43,006 bases of DNA from Entrophospora sp. SA101 (lineage: Eukaryota > Glomeromycota > Glomeromycetes > Entrophosporales > Entrophosporaceae): the NCBI GenBank assembly GCA_958430865.1, contig CAUDNR010000037.1, positions 1 to 43,006 on the forward strand. Direction: 5' to 3'. Made by a program: the position numbers and the translations under genes. How positions within the stretch are numbered: position 1 is the stretch's first letter; each line of letters begins with the position of its first letter. Below the pieces are notes generated by a model. It was not told where the DNA came from. It ran no database searches and was given only the letters and a program-made list of their open reading frames with translations. Positions 25,661 to 43,006 of this stretch are shown here, piece after piece.

Positions 25661-28600
25661 TGTTTCAAATATGTATAATGAAGAAACAGAATGACTCGAT
25701 GATGATGATATTGTGGAATTGTGAAAAGTTGTTTAAAAAGAGAGAAAGAGAAAAAGGTTAGTTTTTGTTTTTTATTTTGTTGCTTTGAAAAGGTTTTTCA
25801 AAAATATTTGGGAAAAAATATGATTTTGTTTCAACGAAAAGATACATGATTTAAATATATATATATATGATTTAAATATATTATATTATTAATATAAAAA
25901 AAATTTTTATTTATATTTGTGCATAATTTGCCAATTTGTAACACATTTTATTTGTTGAATATTATCGCCAAAATTAATAATTTCTTTTCACTTGTATTAA
26001 AGAAGATGGTTGCATGACTATTTTACTAAAAAAGTTTTACATGTTTTTCTAATTAATATATGTAAAAAAACATAAAAGTGTGTTTATATATACATGCATA
26101 CTAGTTAATACCGTATATACCACACACATGTAGCTTAAAACTTGGACATTGCAATTTTCCTAAATTAAAATCCTCGACCAACCAACCGTTAGCAAACCAA
26201 CCGTTAACAAAATAGAACTTGAATTGGGCGAAAAAAAAAGTCCTTTCTGTTTTAATTCGCCCTCTTCTTCATAACCAAATCTATAGTCAATCATTTTTTT
26301 CTAATAACTTTATATATTTTTAATTTTAATTTTTTTAGATTAATTATTTGTTTGTTGAGTCATGTTTGTGTGTGTTGCGTGCATAAGAGTTTTTCATAAT
26401 TAACAAATAAATTATATTGTTAGGGTGTTGGAAATTTTACAATGATCGATAATATACAGTTGGTATATATAATTAATTGAAAGGTTGGTTACACGCCAAA
26501 TAATGAATAATAATTTTAAGCATATTATAATCCATGATGTAATTAAAAAAATCTCAATGCTAAATTTTAAAAAATTAAATTATACATTTATAGTCGACAA
26601 GATCCCCCATTCATAAAAAACCCATTCTTCTCAATAACTTTAATTTATTAATCCCCGCATTAATTCGTGTGGAATTAATATCAAAAAGTTTCAGGAATTT
26701 ACATAATTGAAAACAAACAATGGTAGTTTCCAAATTTGTCGATATAATTAATAACACACAATGTTCAATAACGTTATATAATAATAAAACGTTATAATAT
26801 AAAAAATAAAATAAAATTATATTACTGGAAAAGGCAAAAAATCGGCCGTAAACGCCACCTCTTATCATTTTTCTTCCAATAAAAATTAATTGAGCCCCAT
26901 TCAAATCAAATATATACGAAAAAGTAAAATGTTTTTTCAAATTTGGTAAAAATTAATAAGCTTTTTTTCCAGCATTTACTAATAAAAGAATTTCATCATA
27001 AGGAAAACGTACCAATAGTGTAACACACACAGATACAATGCAACTAATGTTATTATATCACCATTATAAACATACTAATACAGTATTAGTATAAATAAAT
27101 ATGTAATTTGCCTTATAAAATGAAAATATTTTTTAATTATGTTTTTACCTATTGTTTTCTACTGACCTCGATAAAATTAAATCTGACTCGGAGAATTTAT
27201 TTATTTAGATTTAGGTAAAAATTAATATAGATAATCACTAATTGTAAACAACTAATTATAAAACTAGCTGATAATTATATTTATTCGGTTATTTTTTCCA
27301 TTTTTTTCAACACCTACAAATCGTATAATCTTGTAAATAAATTGTTATTTTTAGTCTTGTTTGATAAAATAAAGCTGATTTTTGATTGTGATTTTTCAAT
27401 TGTTTAAAATCAAAAAGAAAAACTAATTAATTAATTCATCAATAATATTTCAATCAAAGTCACTTACCTCCTTTACATTCTACTTGCATAATAATTAAAA
27501 TCTAAACATTTAAGATATATATTCAGACAATATTTATTTTTGGTTCCTTTGTAATCAATTTGTTTTGCTTGTATTTTATTGATTTCTTTAAAAATTTCTT
27601 CTTTTTAATTAATTAATAATTTATGATTATAAGAAGCATGATTAAAATAGAACAATCGTTATTTTCTCACCGATTAATTACTATTTAGTTAGTCTATTAA
27701 TATTATTAATATTCAAAAATGGTTTTGAAGAGAAAATATAAAGAAGAAAATCACGGAACAATTTGTGAAATAAGAAGACCTGATGATTTCATCGAATCAA
27801 ACAATTCAGCTCTAGATTAGATTGGTTATATTGGTAAATAAATGAATGAATGAATGAATGAATGCACGGCGGGATGAATGGATAGATGGATGAAGTCATA
27901 ATTAATAATCATAATAAACCATTCGAATAAATCGTCATAATAATAATTACCATTCTTTATATAAAAAAATAACAATACTAACCATGAACTTTGATTGTTT
28001 GAATTTCCTTCCTTTCAAAAATAGTAAAGTTATTAGATGCCCAGTTAAGGAAAAATAAAAATAAAACTTTGTTTGTAACGCGTACAGTTTTTCTTTGCGT
28101 ACAATTAAATGCAGGGAAAGAAAATAATTGTTTAATTACTCGCTTGCTTATTACTTAGAGATGACAGGATTAACAACAGGAACAATAAATAAACAAACTA
28201 GTTAGACCATGTTCTTTCATAATCATAATAAATACGCATTTAATTAATGCAAATGCAATGATTTACTCATTTATTATAAAAAATAATAAATTACGAATAC
28301 ACGCGACAATATCTTTATTATTATTATCATTATCACCACTACTATTATCATTATCATTATCACTATCATTGTTATTAATTAGTATTAGTGATTAGTTGTC
28401 GATTGATTATTCCTTGGGAATAAAATCTATAACGAGAGAACAAGGTTTATGATTATCATATTATAATGACAGTGATGATGGTAATAACAACAATAATAAA
28501 TCATTTGTAGTTTCTTTTATTAGAAAATGTGAATTTTGTATACTATCAGTATATCAATATTAATATACGCGTAGATAAATAAATAAACTCATGTACATTT

Positions 28601-28881
28601 TTGTTTTTGTTGATTTATTCTTCGCATGTATTTATTTATTTTTGCATTTATTTATTTTAATCAATCTGTCTGTATCCAAGATGTCGTTGATTTTATTTCT
28701 TCTATTGCTGCGGTTGCATTCTAAATTTTTGTACTACCAGTTGGATGAATGCAGTAGATCAAAACCAAATCTATAAATTTTACAAGTTTTTAACAAATAG
28801 ATACTTCTTATTGTCCATCATTGTTCAACTAATATACGCGTTTTTTAATATATAATCATTATTATATTATGATTATACAAC
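25661..28881. promoter_or_regulatory. 3.2-kb divergent intergenic region, HMG-box gene and SMC3
   Basis: No gene is seen. It must contain both promoters, since HMG starts at 25660 going left and SMC3 at 28882 going right. It includes the 840-bp block 26015-26854 that is missing from the copy at 13686-14821, an AATG tetranucleotide run (about 27833-27864), and ATT/ATC microsatellite stretches (about 28315-28380). No core promoter element could be assigned in such AT-rich DNA. Confidence 0.55.
26015..26854. other. 840-bp block present here, absent from the left copy
   Basis: The flanks TTGCA and CCACCTCTT are directly adjacent at 14084/14085 but separated here. The block has no terminal inverted repeats or target-site duplication that I can see, and the join in the short copy shows no microhomology. 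That favours a deletion in the left copy over a transposon insertion here. The content is non-coding. Confidence 0.85.
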
Positions 28882-35046
<6,165 letters not shown>

Positions 35047-35287
35047 AAAATTTATGCTAACAAAATAAATGAGAATGATAATAGTACCTAAAGATTTTTT
35101 TTAATTATATTAATAAATGAACACGCGCATGTATATAAGATTTATGATATAAAGCACAATAATAATTTCATTTATTCAAATCAAACATATATATATATAA
35201 TAAACCTACCTTTAGAAATCATACTGACGTAACAATTTGTATTATTATCATTATTATTGCTGTTGTTGTTGTTATTGTTGTTACTTT

Positions 35288-36360
35288 TTAAATTGACCAT
35301 GCAGAAAACCATTTACTAAAATCTAAACGTAATAAAAATTGATCAAGATGTCTTGGTGGACCATCAAATCCCTCGCCAGTTTTATTAACTTCAGATAAAG
35401 TTCGAAACAAAAATGATATTTGTTCACGGAAGTCCTTTTATTTATTTTTTGGTTAATCAATTAAAATGTCAATAATGTAAATCAAGTATAATGAGAAATT
35501 ATTAATAGAAAAATACTTTCTTACATTTTCTAATTTTATAATCATTTCAATTTTATTATTATTATCATCTTTAATATCGGAATTATTAACAACATTCCAT
35601 CTTTCTAATATTGTACAAAATTGTTCACAAATCTTTAATGACGATTTTATAGTTTCTGAACATACTTTAAATTCTAGTAAACATCCACGTAATAAATCAT
35701 TAAGATATGAAGCATGACCCAAACGAATATCTTCAAAATCTCGAAGTGTTTCTTCCATTTCAGAATAGTTTTTATTCTTATTATCTGCTACTGGTTTTTT
35801 TGATGCATTTGCATTTGTGTTTATGTTTGTGCTATGATTATTATGTTGTTGATGGTGAGCAGATGAAATCGTTATACGTTGAACTAATTTGTAAAAATTT
35901 GAATCTATAATATCCATCTGTAAACATATAAATATATTTAAATTTATTCAATAATAATGATAATAATAATTTTTTAAAATAATAATAAATTCAAACGATA
36001 TAACCTGCATATGTTCCCATAAACAATCAACAAAAAACATCATCATAGAACGAATTTTCCACGGTAACAGTTTATTATTATCGTTATGATTTTTTTTTTT
36101 ATATTTTTTGTTGTCACCTTGTTTTGTATTAGCATCTTCTTCTTTAAAATATTTTTCATTAAATGAAAGATGAATCCATGCTCGTTGAAGTTTTAACTGG
36201 GTCCGTCTTATTGATATTAAGAATGAAAAGATGTCACCATACTTGCTCAAATCTTCTGATGTAACAAATAAATCTAATGGCCAATCAATATTGTATTCAA
36301 GTCTAAGTGAAATTCCAAACACAAAGTCGTCAAATAAATTATTAGGTGATGTTTGTAAAG

Positions 36361-36391
<31 letters not shown>

Positions 36392-36421
36392 TTGTTGTTG
36401 TTGTTGTTCATTTGAAAATGG

Positions 36422-36458
<37 letters not shown>

Positions 36459-37735
36459 AATGGTAAAAATTTGAAATTAAATTTTTCTAATCTAAAATCA
36501 TTTTCTGCTAATGTTCCTACCGAAGCTCTAATCAAAAGAGAATTTAATTCTTGCTCTTTGATTGATATGATTCTTGTTGATAATCTTGGGATTGTGATTT
36601 TTTCAAACTGTTCAACCAACGATAAAGCAAAATTTCCTTTACCAAGTAAAAAATAATTTCTAAATGTTTCAAGACAATCTATAACCTTTTCACCTGTTAA
36701 AACAACTTGCCATAACCATTTTGCAACATTGTGACGAATTGTCAAGATCGTGCTTTCAAATTCACTTTTATGAAATATAGGTTGTGAAGAAAGTTCCATC
36801 AAATATTTCAGATGCAATGACCTAATTTCTTGTGGTAAAGCACTATTTGAATTGTATGACGATGATGACAGTGATGATGATTTACCAGAATTTTTTACCG
36901 TTGCAATTGCTTTTCCTACAAATAATATTGATTTAGCAATATCAATTGAAATGTGATTCGGAATAAATGACTCATCAAGAACAAATCTTCGATGCCAACT
37001 TGATTGAATGAATTGATGATTGTTGTTATCTTTGTCATTGTTGTCTATTTTTTTGTGAGATTTAGTGGTTAAATCTTTGACAAAAAATTCACCATAAGGA
37101 TCTTGCAAATGTCCGTAAACAATCCAAGATGTGATATGCTGATACATAACCTTATGACAGGTTTGTAACAATATCAGCATAATTGATCTCAATTCAGGAA
37201 TTCCACTATTACATTTTTCTTTCATTAAATTTAATATTCGACAACCAAAATATTTATTATTGTCTGAGTCTTCTTTTAACTCATTAATCAGCTGATATAA
37301 ATTTGGTAAAATTATAAAATAATCACCAAATGCTGATACTATTTGAGAAATTGGAACAATTCCACACATGTTAGCTTCTTTGTTTAAAATTCCCATTTCC
37401 GATTCAATTATAATTTTTTGAAAATCTTTTAATATATCATTTATAGAATTACATAAAGCCTGTATAAATAATCCTTTTGAATTATTGTTGCTATTGTTAC
37501 TGTTGTCATTGGACATGACGAGACATTTGTTCCTTTGTTGATCCAAGAAATCTAAGATTTTATGATAATAAAACCCTAATTCGGCAAGTCTTTCCAATGA
37601 AGATCTCTCAGCATCATGTAGAAAGGGAAAGTCTGGTGGAATTTTGAAGGTTTCTGGTTGTTCAGAACCTGATGGATATTGAACAAACAAATCACCAGAG
37701 TACCCTGATAATGCTAATAGTAATTCGTGAAGCAT
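35288..37735 (-). CDS. GCP4: Gamma-tubulin complex component 4 (right copy)
   Basis: Mirror of the left gene: exons 37735-36005, 35917-35525 and 35434-35288, encoding the same 756-aa protein. The N-terminal GRIP1 region starts MLHELLLALSGY. The GRIP2 region is split by a Ser/Gln/Asn low-complexity insertion and closes with LLRLDFSKWFSAWSI. It converges on the intact SMC3 gene with 241 bp between stops, so the two 3' untranslated regions may overlap on opposite strands. An antisense frame across the triplet repeats (36231-36656) is a by-product of the repeats. If both copies are real, the genome has two identical GCP4 genes. Confidence 0.95.
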
Positions 37736-38186
37736 TTTTTTTTTAAATTATGAAATCTGTACTAGTACTAATACGCGTGACATTGGGCCTTTATATGCAG
37801 ATCTATAAAATGTATGAAAGATTCGGCTCTTTTAAGTAAAAGATTAAGTTTTCATTTAAAAATGAGTTTATGCCTGTAGCCAAAAAATTGAGGTACTTTA
37901 AATTTTATTAATAGAATTTATATATATATATGAAATTATTAATCAACTGCTGTGATAACATTCATTTGTTCCTTATTTCTTATTTATAACCCTCGATATT
38001 TGTTGTAGTTTGTACCAAAAAAATATTCCAACTAAAAGTTTCCTAATGTCTTCTAAATTGTTCTCGTTCATCACCATTATTCACCAAAACTTATTCGTAC
38101 TCCTTCCTTACTCTGGAGTACGACATGAAATATCTAGTCACCACATGATGCATCAATAATAATTATTAATAAATAGTGGCTATGAT
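37736..38186. promoter_or_regulatory. Upstream region of GCP4 (right arm)
   Basis: 450 bp between the GCP4 start and the divergent short frame. It is AT-rich, with a TATATATATA run near 37920. It should contain the GCP4 promoter. The mirror lies at 6505-6955. Confidence 0.5.
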
Positions 38187-38528
38187 ATGGCTTTTGCTTC
38201 AAGATTTCTTGATGCTGGTAAGTGGATCACTGAAGATTGCGACACAGAGGAATATTAACGATTGTAAAGGGTGGAGCTTTTGGTGGGTGAAAGGATACGG
38301 CACTTATAACGTTTGATGGAACAAACTCCACTAACTGCTATAACTGTTTCCTGGAATACTCCAAGAGTTAATTCTAATACATCTGTCACAAAAGGTTACG
38401 GTCCCAAATATACCGCTAATCCCATCTTAACTGGCCCTGATGACGAACTTTGTACAGTTACCATTAAACAAATTGGTGTACATGTAAATGAATTTTTTTA
38501 CCATATTTTTATTTTATCAGCGAAATGA
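38187..38528 (+). CDS. Unidentified short frames divergent from GCP4 (right copy)
   Basis: Exact mirror of 6163-6504. The first frame (38187-38258) begins MAFASRFLDAGKWITEDC and ends in TAA. The second (ATG at 38316, to 38528) contains ITVSWNTPRVNSNTSV and DDELCTVTIKQIGVHV, followed by a possible donor (GTAAATG). A two-exon gene is possible, but no intron I can propose keeps the frame. Family unknown. Confidence 0.3.
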
Positions 38529-39771
38529 TAATAATTGTCATTACATTTTTATCTATCTATCTATCATCTAAATTTACTTTAAAGATATATGTGTAATTTC
38601 TAACTGGTATCAATCTATTTTCTTGGAACAATTTTTGTAAATTGCTGTCTCAATTCGTTTTATAAAATATAAAATCTTAATTCACAGCCTGGTGCAACAA
38701 AATCTATATTATTGTTGTTGTTGTTGTTAAAGGATTTTTTAACTATTTGTAAAATTATAAATGAGGTCTTATTACCTTTAATAAGATAATATAGATTACA
38801 ATAATTATATTTATAATCTATATATTACTACACTATGGTTACTAGTATTATGCATGACTTAAGAAAAGAACGTCAATTACTTCTGCCACTACTATTTATT
38901 ATTATTATTATCTATCTACAAGGACTACGAGAAAAATATTTTGGATTAGCAATTTGCACACATGTTGTGCGTGAAAATCAAACTCGCGCAGATTTCAAAC
39001 TCACGCACAACGCATATGGGATTTGGACTAGGAAAATCAACCTCTCAGCTGATTTTTTTATTTTAAGTTTTTTTACTTAGTATTAATCTATTATACAAGG
39101 ATTAGATACAATTGGAGGAAAGATTGGATCTTGTTCGCATATTAGAGGAATGAGATATAGGGCTTGGAATACTTTCTTTGTATATTAAAAACATGCGTAA
39201 CCAATTTTAAAAGGATTGTTACTAAAAATAGATTTTTGCCTGAGTGGTAATCTAATTCCCATATTATTTTACATCTGATCAGTGTATAAAATTCAATGTG
39301 CGGAATGTGCGGGTGTAACATCGTACATTAGTAGTTTTCTGCAGATAGTTTCTAAATTTGTAGAAATCTGCATTAGTTACACGCTGAAATTTACACACTA
39401 GGGCAGTGTTGTGCAATTGGAACATTGTAACGCTATTGGAATGTTCCAATGTAGATCTTCAATTGATATCATATGGCTCACGTTACATATAATCATCAAA
39501 TTGCTGCATCATGCGCTGAAATTTCAAAAAATTGTTTTCCCAATTTTTTCAGATTTGTTAAAAACACGGTTTTTGTAAAAATCACAAGATCAGTTAAAAA
39601 ATTTTTTTTTTTAAAAAACCAATTAAACTAATTCCCAAACTTAAAAACTGTAAAATGCCTTACCCATCCAAATGCAAAAGTCAATTAAAGGATCCAAGAA
39701 CACAAATTGAAAAAAAGAGTATGTTCTAGAATTAAATTACATAAATATCTTGTAAATAAAATTAATATCAT
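38529..39771. other. Transposon-derived non-coding DNA with hairpins (right arm)
   Basis: No gene is seen. It holds the 10-bp inverted repeat TTGTGCGTGA (38965-38974 with 39001-39010), preceded by CACATG, and the 11-bp inverted repeat ATTGGAACATT (39416-39426 with 39440-39450). The segment near 39290-39320 (GTGCGGGTGTAACATCG) may be the outer end of the DDE element that follows. A GTT-type microsatellite lies near 38713. Confidence 0.5.
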
Positions 39772-42077
39772 TTTTGTTTTTGAAAGGTGATGATGAATTA
39801 TTGTTCAATGATGTTATTGTAGATGTTGATGATGAATTGTATATTATTATGAGAAATGAAAATAATGAAAACAATGAAGAAAGTGATTATTATATAAGTG
39901 ATTATGATTTAACTGACAATTCAGGTAGTGAGGATGAATGGAGCAATATAGATTTGACAAACCACTTGTGAAATCATTTGAAATTACAGAAGAAGCAATT
40001 GCTAAACAAAATCTAAATTCATTTGAGGTTCTTAAAGAAGCTTCTATAAAACCAGGTGCATTTTCATTGCCCAACAAAAGACCATTAATTTATTCTGGGG
40101 ATGCTAAATCAACTTTATGAAATAAAAGGCATGCAAATAAACTTGCTGCAACTGGATCTAAAAAAATTACATAATTTTTTCCATTGCAAGCATCAAGATT
40201 ATTTCATCATCATCATCAAATAACACTAATGATATACCTTCTTCTTCATTAAATGAACCTGATATCATGCCTGTCTTTGATGTGGTAAGTACTGCCAATG
40301 ATATTAATAATGAATATTCTTTACCAACATTAGAACATAAGATAAAAAATGAAAAAGAATTGGACCCAAGGTTGCAGTATACTGCACAGTATTTAAGACT
40401 TGTCAATTCAGGTTACAAAAAAATGGATGCCAGCAATATTATTGCACAATCCTTAAACAGAGGTACTTGGTGTGCAAGATTAATAAGAACATGGGGGAAG
40501 CAATATTCAAAAAATGGTGAATTGATAGCATCCAAACAAGGTAAACATCAAAAGGTAAAGTCAATTATCTATGATGAAGATGTGGAGTTGAAAATTTCAG
40601 AATATTTGAGAGTTAATAAGTTTGAGGTCACAATAAAAAAGTTCCAACAGTTTGTAACAGATGAAATCCTGCCAGATCTTGGCATAGAAAATAAAATATC
40701 AATAAGTGATAGTTCTGCAAGGAGATGGTTAATACAAATGGGATTTGTATATAAAAAATATAGAAAAGATATTTATTATGACGAGCATGAAAGAGAAGAT
40801 GTTGTCAATTATAGAAAAGAATTTTTACAAAAAATGAATGATTTAGAACCATTGATGCCAGAATTCAGTGATGATTTGTCTACACAAATTAACCCTACAT
40901 TAGGAAATGGTCAAAAATTACACATTCTTGTGACTCATGATGAGTCAACCTTTTATGCCAATGATGGTAAACAAAAAATGTGGCTACCTGAACATGAACA
41001 ACCATTAATTCCAAAGGGTCTTGGTGGAAGTATAATGGTAAGTGATTACTTGTGTGAAACCATTGGGAGGCTAAAATTAGATGATGCACACATCAGGAAA
41101 TTAATTTAGCGTAAACTTGCATAAATCTTATGATGCCAACGTAATATTGTGTAAACCTTACAGTGCTGACGTAAGTTTTACACTTTTTTATTATTAAACT
41201 TACAATTGACACATGTAAAATTTTTTTATATTTTCCGGATGCATATACAAATTAATTCAGATTTGCTGCCTGGTCAACAAATACCAAAAGAAGCTTGCGT
41301 AATTATTCATCCAGGTGCTAATAATGAAGGATACTGGAATTGTGATAAAATGGCAAAGCAATTAAAAGAAAAGGCAATTCCCATTTTTGAAGCCATGTAT
41401 CCTGGATGTGTGGCTGTTTTTTGCTTTTGACAATAGCACTAATCATGGAGCTTATGCTTCAGATGCTTTGTTAGTAAATAAAATGAATTTGAACCCAGGT
41501 GGTATACAGCCTAAAATGAGAACAACAACAATGAGAGATGGCACCATTCAGGAAATGGTGTTTGAAGATGGCACTCCTAAAGGTATGAGAGTAGTTTTAG
41601 AAGAAAGAAATTTGTGGAAAGAAGGATTAAAAAAGATTTGCCATGATTGTAAAAATCATATTAATGTTCAACAAAGAAGTGATTGTTGTGCATCAAAGAT
41701 ACTTTATTTGGAGCATGATTTTGCTTCCCAAAAATCTCTACTTACTGAAATAATTGAGAATGCTGGTCACAAGGTAATTTTTTATCCAAAATTTCATTGT
41801 GAATTGAATTTTATTGAAATGTTTTGGGGAGCAGCCAAACAATACACCAGACAAAACTGTAACTACTCATTCAAAGGTCTTAAGAAAACAATATCAGAAG
41901 CATTGGAATCTGTTCTTTTATTGAAAATAAGAAAATTTGCTAGAAAAACACAAATATATATGTGCTTATAGAATAGGTTTAACAGGCAAACAAGCTTTGT
42001 TTGTTGTAAAAAAGTATAAACCTCATAGATGTGTGCCTGTTTCAGTTACAGATGAATTGGATATCATGAACATTTAA
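39772..42077 (+). pseudogene. Degenerate DDE transposase (IS630/Tc1-mariner-like), longer copy
   Basis: Pieces in order: an acidic N-terminus (39787-39968); KPLVKSFEITEEAIAKQN (39938 on, stop at 40118); KLAATGSKKIT (about 40140-40170); and the main frame 40267-41109 with a helix-turn-helix-like region, DESTF (first Asp, about 40939) and GGSIMVSDYL. After a break at 41107-41250, ACVIIHPGANNEGYW follows, then FDNSTNHGAYASDALL (second Asp, about 41429) and HCELNFIEMFWGAAK (Glu, about 41816). The C-terminus YRIGLTGKQALFVVKKYK ends at 42077. This resembles a DDE family common in fungi, related to Tc1/mariner with a long second-Asp-to-Glu spacing. It is disabled by stops, a likely one-T shift near 41420, another near 41955, and the palindromic insert. 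All three catalytic residues remain. Confidence 0.85.
41149..41183. repeat. Short palindrome splitting the transposase frame
   Basis: Mirror of 3508-3542. It lies with a diverged neighbour unit (about 41109-41148) in the break between the first-Asp and second-Asp halves of the transposase, so it may be a small inserted element rather than part of the gene. Confidence 0.65.
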
Positions 42078-42085
42078 TAAATTTT

Positions 42086-42330
42086 ACATGTCACGTGATT
42101 TGTCTTCAATTTTGCCAAGAATTACCTAAAATGGAAAGTGCTCAAATTTCATGAACATACGTAACAGAGGAACGGGACCACCCTGGTTTGTGCAAAAGTG
42201 CGAGGAACGGCACCTCATACTCAGCGACCTTATAGGGGACGGCATCCTTAAGGAAACTCTCTTGCATGAGTGGAGGAACGGCACCCACCTGAGCTGCACA
42301 TGTACTATAAATAAAAAATAAAAATTTATG
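42086..42330. repeat. GC-richer segment with four GAGGAACGGCACC-like units about 35 bp apart
   Basis: The motif occurs at 42167-42179 (GGGACC ending), 42202-42214, 42235-42247 (diverged) and 42273-42285. The spacing is 35, 33 and 38 bp. The base composition differs sharply from the AT-rich surroundings. No reading frame or tRNA fold is evident. It could be a decayed tandem array or part of a transposon end. Confidence 0.55.
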
Positions 42331-42746
42331 TTATACTTGATTTACAAGTAATGTTGCAATCTGCCGAACTGTCTCGTCTGTTTCTGCATTATTAATTATG
42401 AATTTAAGTGCATTACAAATCTTTTATGCCATATTGAGAATAGTTCATTTGTACTTTTATTTTCTTTCATGATGAATAGCCTCATTGTCCTTGAAAAATC
42501 ATCAAATGACCATTTTGCAGGTGTGGTATTTTGGAAGTATTCTGAAATGGAAATATCTAAAAAAAGTTGCAAACATTGTTATTATAAATAAACTATCTAC
42601 AAAAAATTAATCTTCCAAAAAATGTACATGAAACACGTAAACTTTTTTTAATTACAAAGACAACGCTTACCAATTACATCCATAAAAGTAAGATTATTAC
42701 CAGTGTTATTCGAATCCAAGTCAAAATTTGATGTTTTGTCTGTCAT
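42331..42746 (-). pseudogene. Small two-exon gene with a frameshift, function unknown
   Basis: Exon 1 (42746-42671) begins MTDKTSNFDLDSNNTGNN. A GT-AG intron (42670-42557, GTAAGC donor) leads in phase to exon 2, which starts ISISEYFQNTTPAKWSFDDF and continues TMRLFIMKENKSTNELFSIW. Around 42430 the frame is lost: the original frame stops after about 12 more codons, while another frame continues smoothly as ICNALKFIINNAETDETV, then RQIATLLVNQV and a stop at 42331. The quality of both halves suggests one protein of about 110 aa broken by a small indel or a sequencing error. I do not recognise the family. Confidence 0.5.
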
Positions 42747-43006
42747 TTTTTGAAGGGAAATGAAATATTAGATGTTATTGAATCAGTCATTGTGTAAACA
42801 TTATTATTAGTAACGCGTCTGACACATTTTTTATTCGTCAAAGGTTGGGTTACACGATCAAAGATCTGCGTCATTTCAATACGGTGCAGATCATCTATAA
42901 TCATTAATTGCTTATAGTAGCAATTGGTCAACTTCAAAATACTAAAACAAAAAAAATTTATATCATTTTAAAAAATTTAACCGATAAGTTTTATTGTTCA
43001 TGACTC
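42747..43006. other. Right edge, presumed upstream region of the small gene
   Basis: 260 bp of AT-rich DNA. A 64-codon minus-strand frame crosses it but overlaps the small gene's exon 1 in another frame and has no recognisable domain. Nothing else is seen. Confidence 0.4.

Noticed and set aside
26611..26940. 109-codon minus-strand frame in the 840-bp block
   Set aside because: It is Phe/Ile/Leu/Tyr-rich, as expected of random AT-rich DNA, has no domain, and is interrupted by the indel boundary seen in the other copy.

Overview
The window looks like nuclear DNA of a fungus. It is very AT-rich, its genes have many short GT-AG introns (about 55-125 bp), conserved proteins carry long Asn, Ser and Gln runs, and the DNA between genes is full of decayed transposons. 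The transposon gene families and poly-Asn style suggest an arbuscular mycorrhizal fungus (Glomeromycotina, Rhizophagus-like). That placement is inference.

The dominant structure is a large inverted repeat. Bases 3457-13698 and 30993-41234 (10,242 bp each) are reverse complements. Every paired position adds to 44,691 with no length change, and all paired reading frames translate identically. Each arm holds the same order: a degenerate DDE transposase, an unidentified short reading frame, a full gamma-tubulin complex component 4 gene (GCP4), and the 3' part of SMC3, convergent with GCP4. The right arm continues inward into a complete SMC3 gene (28882-35046, 29 exons, 1205 aa). The left arm stops inside SMC3 intron 12 and is joined to the start-codon region and promoter of the HMG-box gene that lies intact at 23936-25660. 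The join has 13 bp of shared AAT-type sequence. The copied HMG/SMC3 intergenic DNA then runs to a 10-N gap (14822-14831). Together this has the shape of an inversion breakpoint of the 25.6-31.0 kb segment. It may equally be two alternative contigs of one locus placed in one scaffold.

Region by region: 1-3456 holds a perfect hairpin and a broken piggyBac-type transposase. 3457-13698 is the left arm. 13686-14821 is a direct copy of HMG upstream DNA with an 840-bp deletion. 14832-20800 is repeat-rich, with a duplicated 0.95-kb element, a truncated transposon gene and a protein-kinase pseudogene. 20805-22830 is a five-exon gene for an Asn-rich disordered protein of unknown role. 23936-25660 is the HMG-box gene, divergent from SMC3 across 3.2 kb. 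30993-41234 is the right arm. 41235-43006 holds the rest of the DDE transposase, a 35-bp periodic GGAACGG array and a small frameshifted gene.

The recognisable host genes concern chromosomes and the spindle: SMC3 (cohesin ring) and GCP4 (microtubule nucleation). Nothing shows that they act together beyond adjacency. The most interesting candidate is the left junction. If it is real, the HMG promoter and start codon could be spliced in frame to the C-terminal two-thirds of SMC3.
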